Shown in pieces: positions 12,908 to 14,188 of a stretch of DNA of 14,188 nt; the first letter of the stretch is position 1, and each line of letters begins with the position of its first letter. A program made the translations under genes and the position numbers. The DNA lies in assembly GCA_031969915.1 (NCBI GenBank), contig DALYJJ010000149.1, positions 1 to 14,188 on the forward strand, written 5' to 3'. This DNA is from DALYJJ01 sp031969915 (GTDB lineage Bacteria; Acidobacteriota; Terriglobia; Bryobacterales; Bryobacteraceae). The notes under the pieces are model-generated. The model saw only the letters and a program-made list of their open reading frames with translations, ran no database searches and was not told where the DNA came from.

Positions 12908-13621
12908 ATGCCGGATTTCCCATCCACGCGGCCCTCGGCGATCCTTGCCACGGCAAGCGAGGACGCCCATGTCCGGCGCGATGGTTGGGAGCGCATCGTC
13001 GCCGCCTACTGGAAGCCCGTCTATAAGTACCTGCGCCTGCGTTGGCGTCAGTTTCCGGATGCGGCCGAGGAACTGACGCAGAGCTTCTTCGCCTTTGCCA
13101 TGGAAAAGGAATTCCTGGCGCGATTTGACGCCGCCAGGGCGGGGTTCCGCACCTATCTGCGCACCTGCCTGGATGCATTCGTGGTCAATGAAATCAAGAC
13201 CGCCACGCGATTGAAAAGAGGCGGCGGGGCGAAGATGCTGTCGCTCGATTTCGCCGCCGCGGAGATGGAGGCGGGCCGGCAGGAGTGGCGCGACGACTCC
13301 TCGCCCGAAGAGTACTTCCACCGGGAATGGCAACGCCAGGTGTTCGCGCTCGCCATCGAGGAGCTGCGCGAGTTCTCCGGGCGCCAGGGCAAGCAGGCCG
13401 CGTTTCGCTGTTTCGAACTGTACGACCTGGCCGAAGAACGCCGGACCTATGAGCAGATCGGGGCGGAGCTGGGACTGGCGGCAACCACCGTTACCAACCA
13501 CTTGCACGCCATGCGGCGCGAGTTGCGGCGGCTGGTGAGGGCTCGCGTCAACGCGCTCACCGTCACCGAACAGGAGAGCCGGCAGGAGATCCGTTCGCTG
13601 CTGGGGGGCGGCGCCCTGTGA
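12908..13621 (+). CDS. ECF-type RNA polymerase sigma factor, kinase-linked
   Basis: The protein is 237 aa from an ATG 3 nt after the LarA-like stop. Sigma region 2 spans about 26-105 (GWERIVAAYWKPVYKYLRLR, DAAEELTQSFFAF, then FRTYLRTCLDAFVVNEIK). Sigma region 4 is about 178-212, with the helix-turn-helix RRTYEQIGAELGLAATTVTNHLHAMRREL. There is no region 3, as expected for ECF factors. The linker (105-140) is long and charged, and a C-terminal tail of about 25 residues (TVTEQESRQEIRSLL) extends past region 4. The ELTQxFF form of region 2.2 and a Ser/Thr kinase overlapping the stop codon point to the ECF groups controlled by kinases rather than by a membrane anti-sigma factor. Thr57, in region 2.2, is a possible phosphorylation site by analogy with EcfP/PknT of Vibrio parahaemolyticus. 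Target promoters are unknown. Confidence 0.88.
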   Translation: MPDFPSTRPSAILATASEDAHVRRDGWERIVAAYWKPVYKYLRLRWRQFPDAAEELTQSFFAFAMEKEFLARFDAARAGFRTYLRTCLDAFVVNEIKTATRLKRGGGAKMLSLDFAAAEMEAGRQEWRDDSSPEEYFHREWQRQVFALAIEELREFSGRQGKQAAFRCFELYDLAEERRTYEQIGAELGLAATTVTNHLHAMRRELRRLVRARVNALTVTEQESRQEIRSLLGGGAL

Positions 13622-14188
13622 CCTGGCTGCCGGACGACGTGGTGCGTCATCTGCGGGAGGTGTGCATCGAGCCCGATCTGAGCGGCACGCGGTACCGGCT
13701 GATTTCGGAGCTGGGACGCGGCGGCATGGGGGTAGTCTACCTGTGCGAGGACTCGGTGCTGCGACGCGAGGTGGCGCTCAAGGTCACGGACGATCCGGCG
13801 GAAGCGCTCACGCTCGCGAAACTGGAACACCCCGGGATCATTCCCGTGCACGACGCAGGAACGCTGCCCGACGGGCGCGGCTACTACGTGATGAAGCGCG
13901 TGGTGGGCGAGCGGCTGGACCGCCATCTGGAGAGCGTGGCGTCGCTCGCGGCGCGGCTGCGGATCTTCCAGGCGATCTGCCAGACGGTTGCCTTCGCGCA
14001 CAGCCGGGGGGTTCGCAACACGGACCTGAAGCCGGCCAACATCATGGTGGGTGAGTTCGGCGAGGTGCTCCTGATCGACTGGGGGATTCGCGCCGGAACG
14101 CCGGGCTTCGCGGCGCCGGAGCGGGAAGGCGACCACCGGTCCGACGTCTACAGTCTGGGCGCGGTGCTCACGACGATGCTCCCGCCCG
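13618..14188 (+). CDS. Ser/Thr protein kinase, N-terminal part, compact and non-RD (cut by window edge)
   Basis: A GTG at 13618 overlaps the sigma stop as GTGA and opens a frame that runs 190 codons to the window edge without a stop. Motifs in order: glycine loop LGRGGMGVVY (Gly33, 35, 38); ATP-anchoring Lys55 in VALK; probable alpha-C Glu62 in AEALTLAKLEHPGIIPVHDAG; hinge YYVMKRVVGE; catalytic loop RNTDLKPANI with Asp136, Lys138 and Asn141; metal-binding Asp154 in IDWG; Glu168 in AAPE; and DVYSLG with Asp176. All catalytic residues are present, so activity is expected. Oddities: HRD is NTD, only about 6 residues separate VALK from the alpha-C Glu, and only 14 residues separate the Asp of DWG from the Glu of APE, where 20-30 are usual. 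It probably phosphorylates the upstream sigma factor. The part after 190, often sensory repeats or a membrane helix, is outside the window. Confidence 0.88.
   Translation, partial: MTWLPDDVVRHLREVCIEPDLSGTRYRLISELGRGGMGVVYLCEDSVLRREVALKVTDDPAEALTLAKLEHPGIIPVHDAGTLPDGRGYYVMKRVVGERLDRHLESVASLAARLRIFQAICQTVAFAHSRGVRNTDLKPANIMVGEFGEVLLIDWGIRAGTPGFAAPEREGDHRSDVYSLGAVLTTMLPP

Noticed and set aside
12611..14136. Minus-strand frames opposite the LarA-like, sigma and kinase genes
   Set aside because: The plus-strand products carry complete catalytic and HTH motifs; the antisense products do not.

Overview
The window is GC-rich, densely coded bacterial DNA. A PEP-CTERM protein, a Wza/Wzc polysaccharide export system, an ECF sigma factor coupled to a Ser/Thr kinase, and the protein character together suggest an Acidobacteriota genome of the Solibacter/Bryobacter type. 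That assignment is an inference of moderate confidence, because there is no rRNA or other phylogenetic marker. I see no transposase, integrase, tRNA, CRISPR array or phage gene.

Minus strand, 1-10333: one tightly packed run of nine genes, read from right to left, forms an exopolysaccharide operon. In transcription order they are a ribbon-helix-helix regulator, a Wza-like SLBB export protein, a fused Wzz/tyrosine-kinase Wzc-like protein, an AsnB-type amidotransferase, a FemAB/GNAT-like acyltransferase, a DegT-type sugar aminotransferase, an SDR sugar epimerase/dehydratase, a NeuD/PglD-like sugar O/N-acyltransferase, and a GT4 glycosyltransferase cut by the left edge. Junctions are overlaps (17 nt, GTGA, ATGA) or gaps of at most 41 nt, so one transcript is likely. 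Together the genes would make an amino or acylamino sugar, polymerise it, control its chain length and export it. Flippase, polymerase and initiating transferase genes are not in view.

Intergenic, 10334-10760: 427 bp separate the operon from a divergent gene. The stretch has no convincing ORF. It holds a perfect 17-bp palindrome with neighbouring TACCT half-site-like words, a stable hairpin, and a sigma70-like promoter for the rightward gene.

Plus strand, 10761-11577: a secreted PEP-CTERM protein (TTG start, strong Shine-Dalgarno), closed by an excellent intrinsic terminator. PEP-CTERM proteins are processed by exosortases that usually accompany exopolysaccharide loci, which links it to the left-hand operon. 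No exosortase is in the window.

Plus strand, 11594-14188: a LarA-family (nickel-pincer racemase-like) enzyme with all key cofactor and catalytic residues at the expected spacing. It is followed after 3 nt by an ECF sigma factor, which overlaps by GTGA a Ser/Thr kinase cut by the right edge. The kinase is unusually compact: HRD is replaced by NTD, and both the beta3-alphaC region and the activation segment are shortened. The racemase-sigma-kinase arrangement and the stripped-down kinase are the least ordinary parts of the window.
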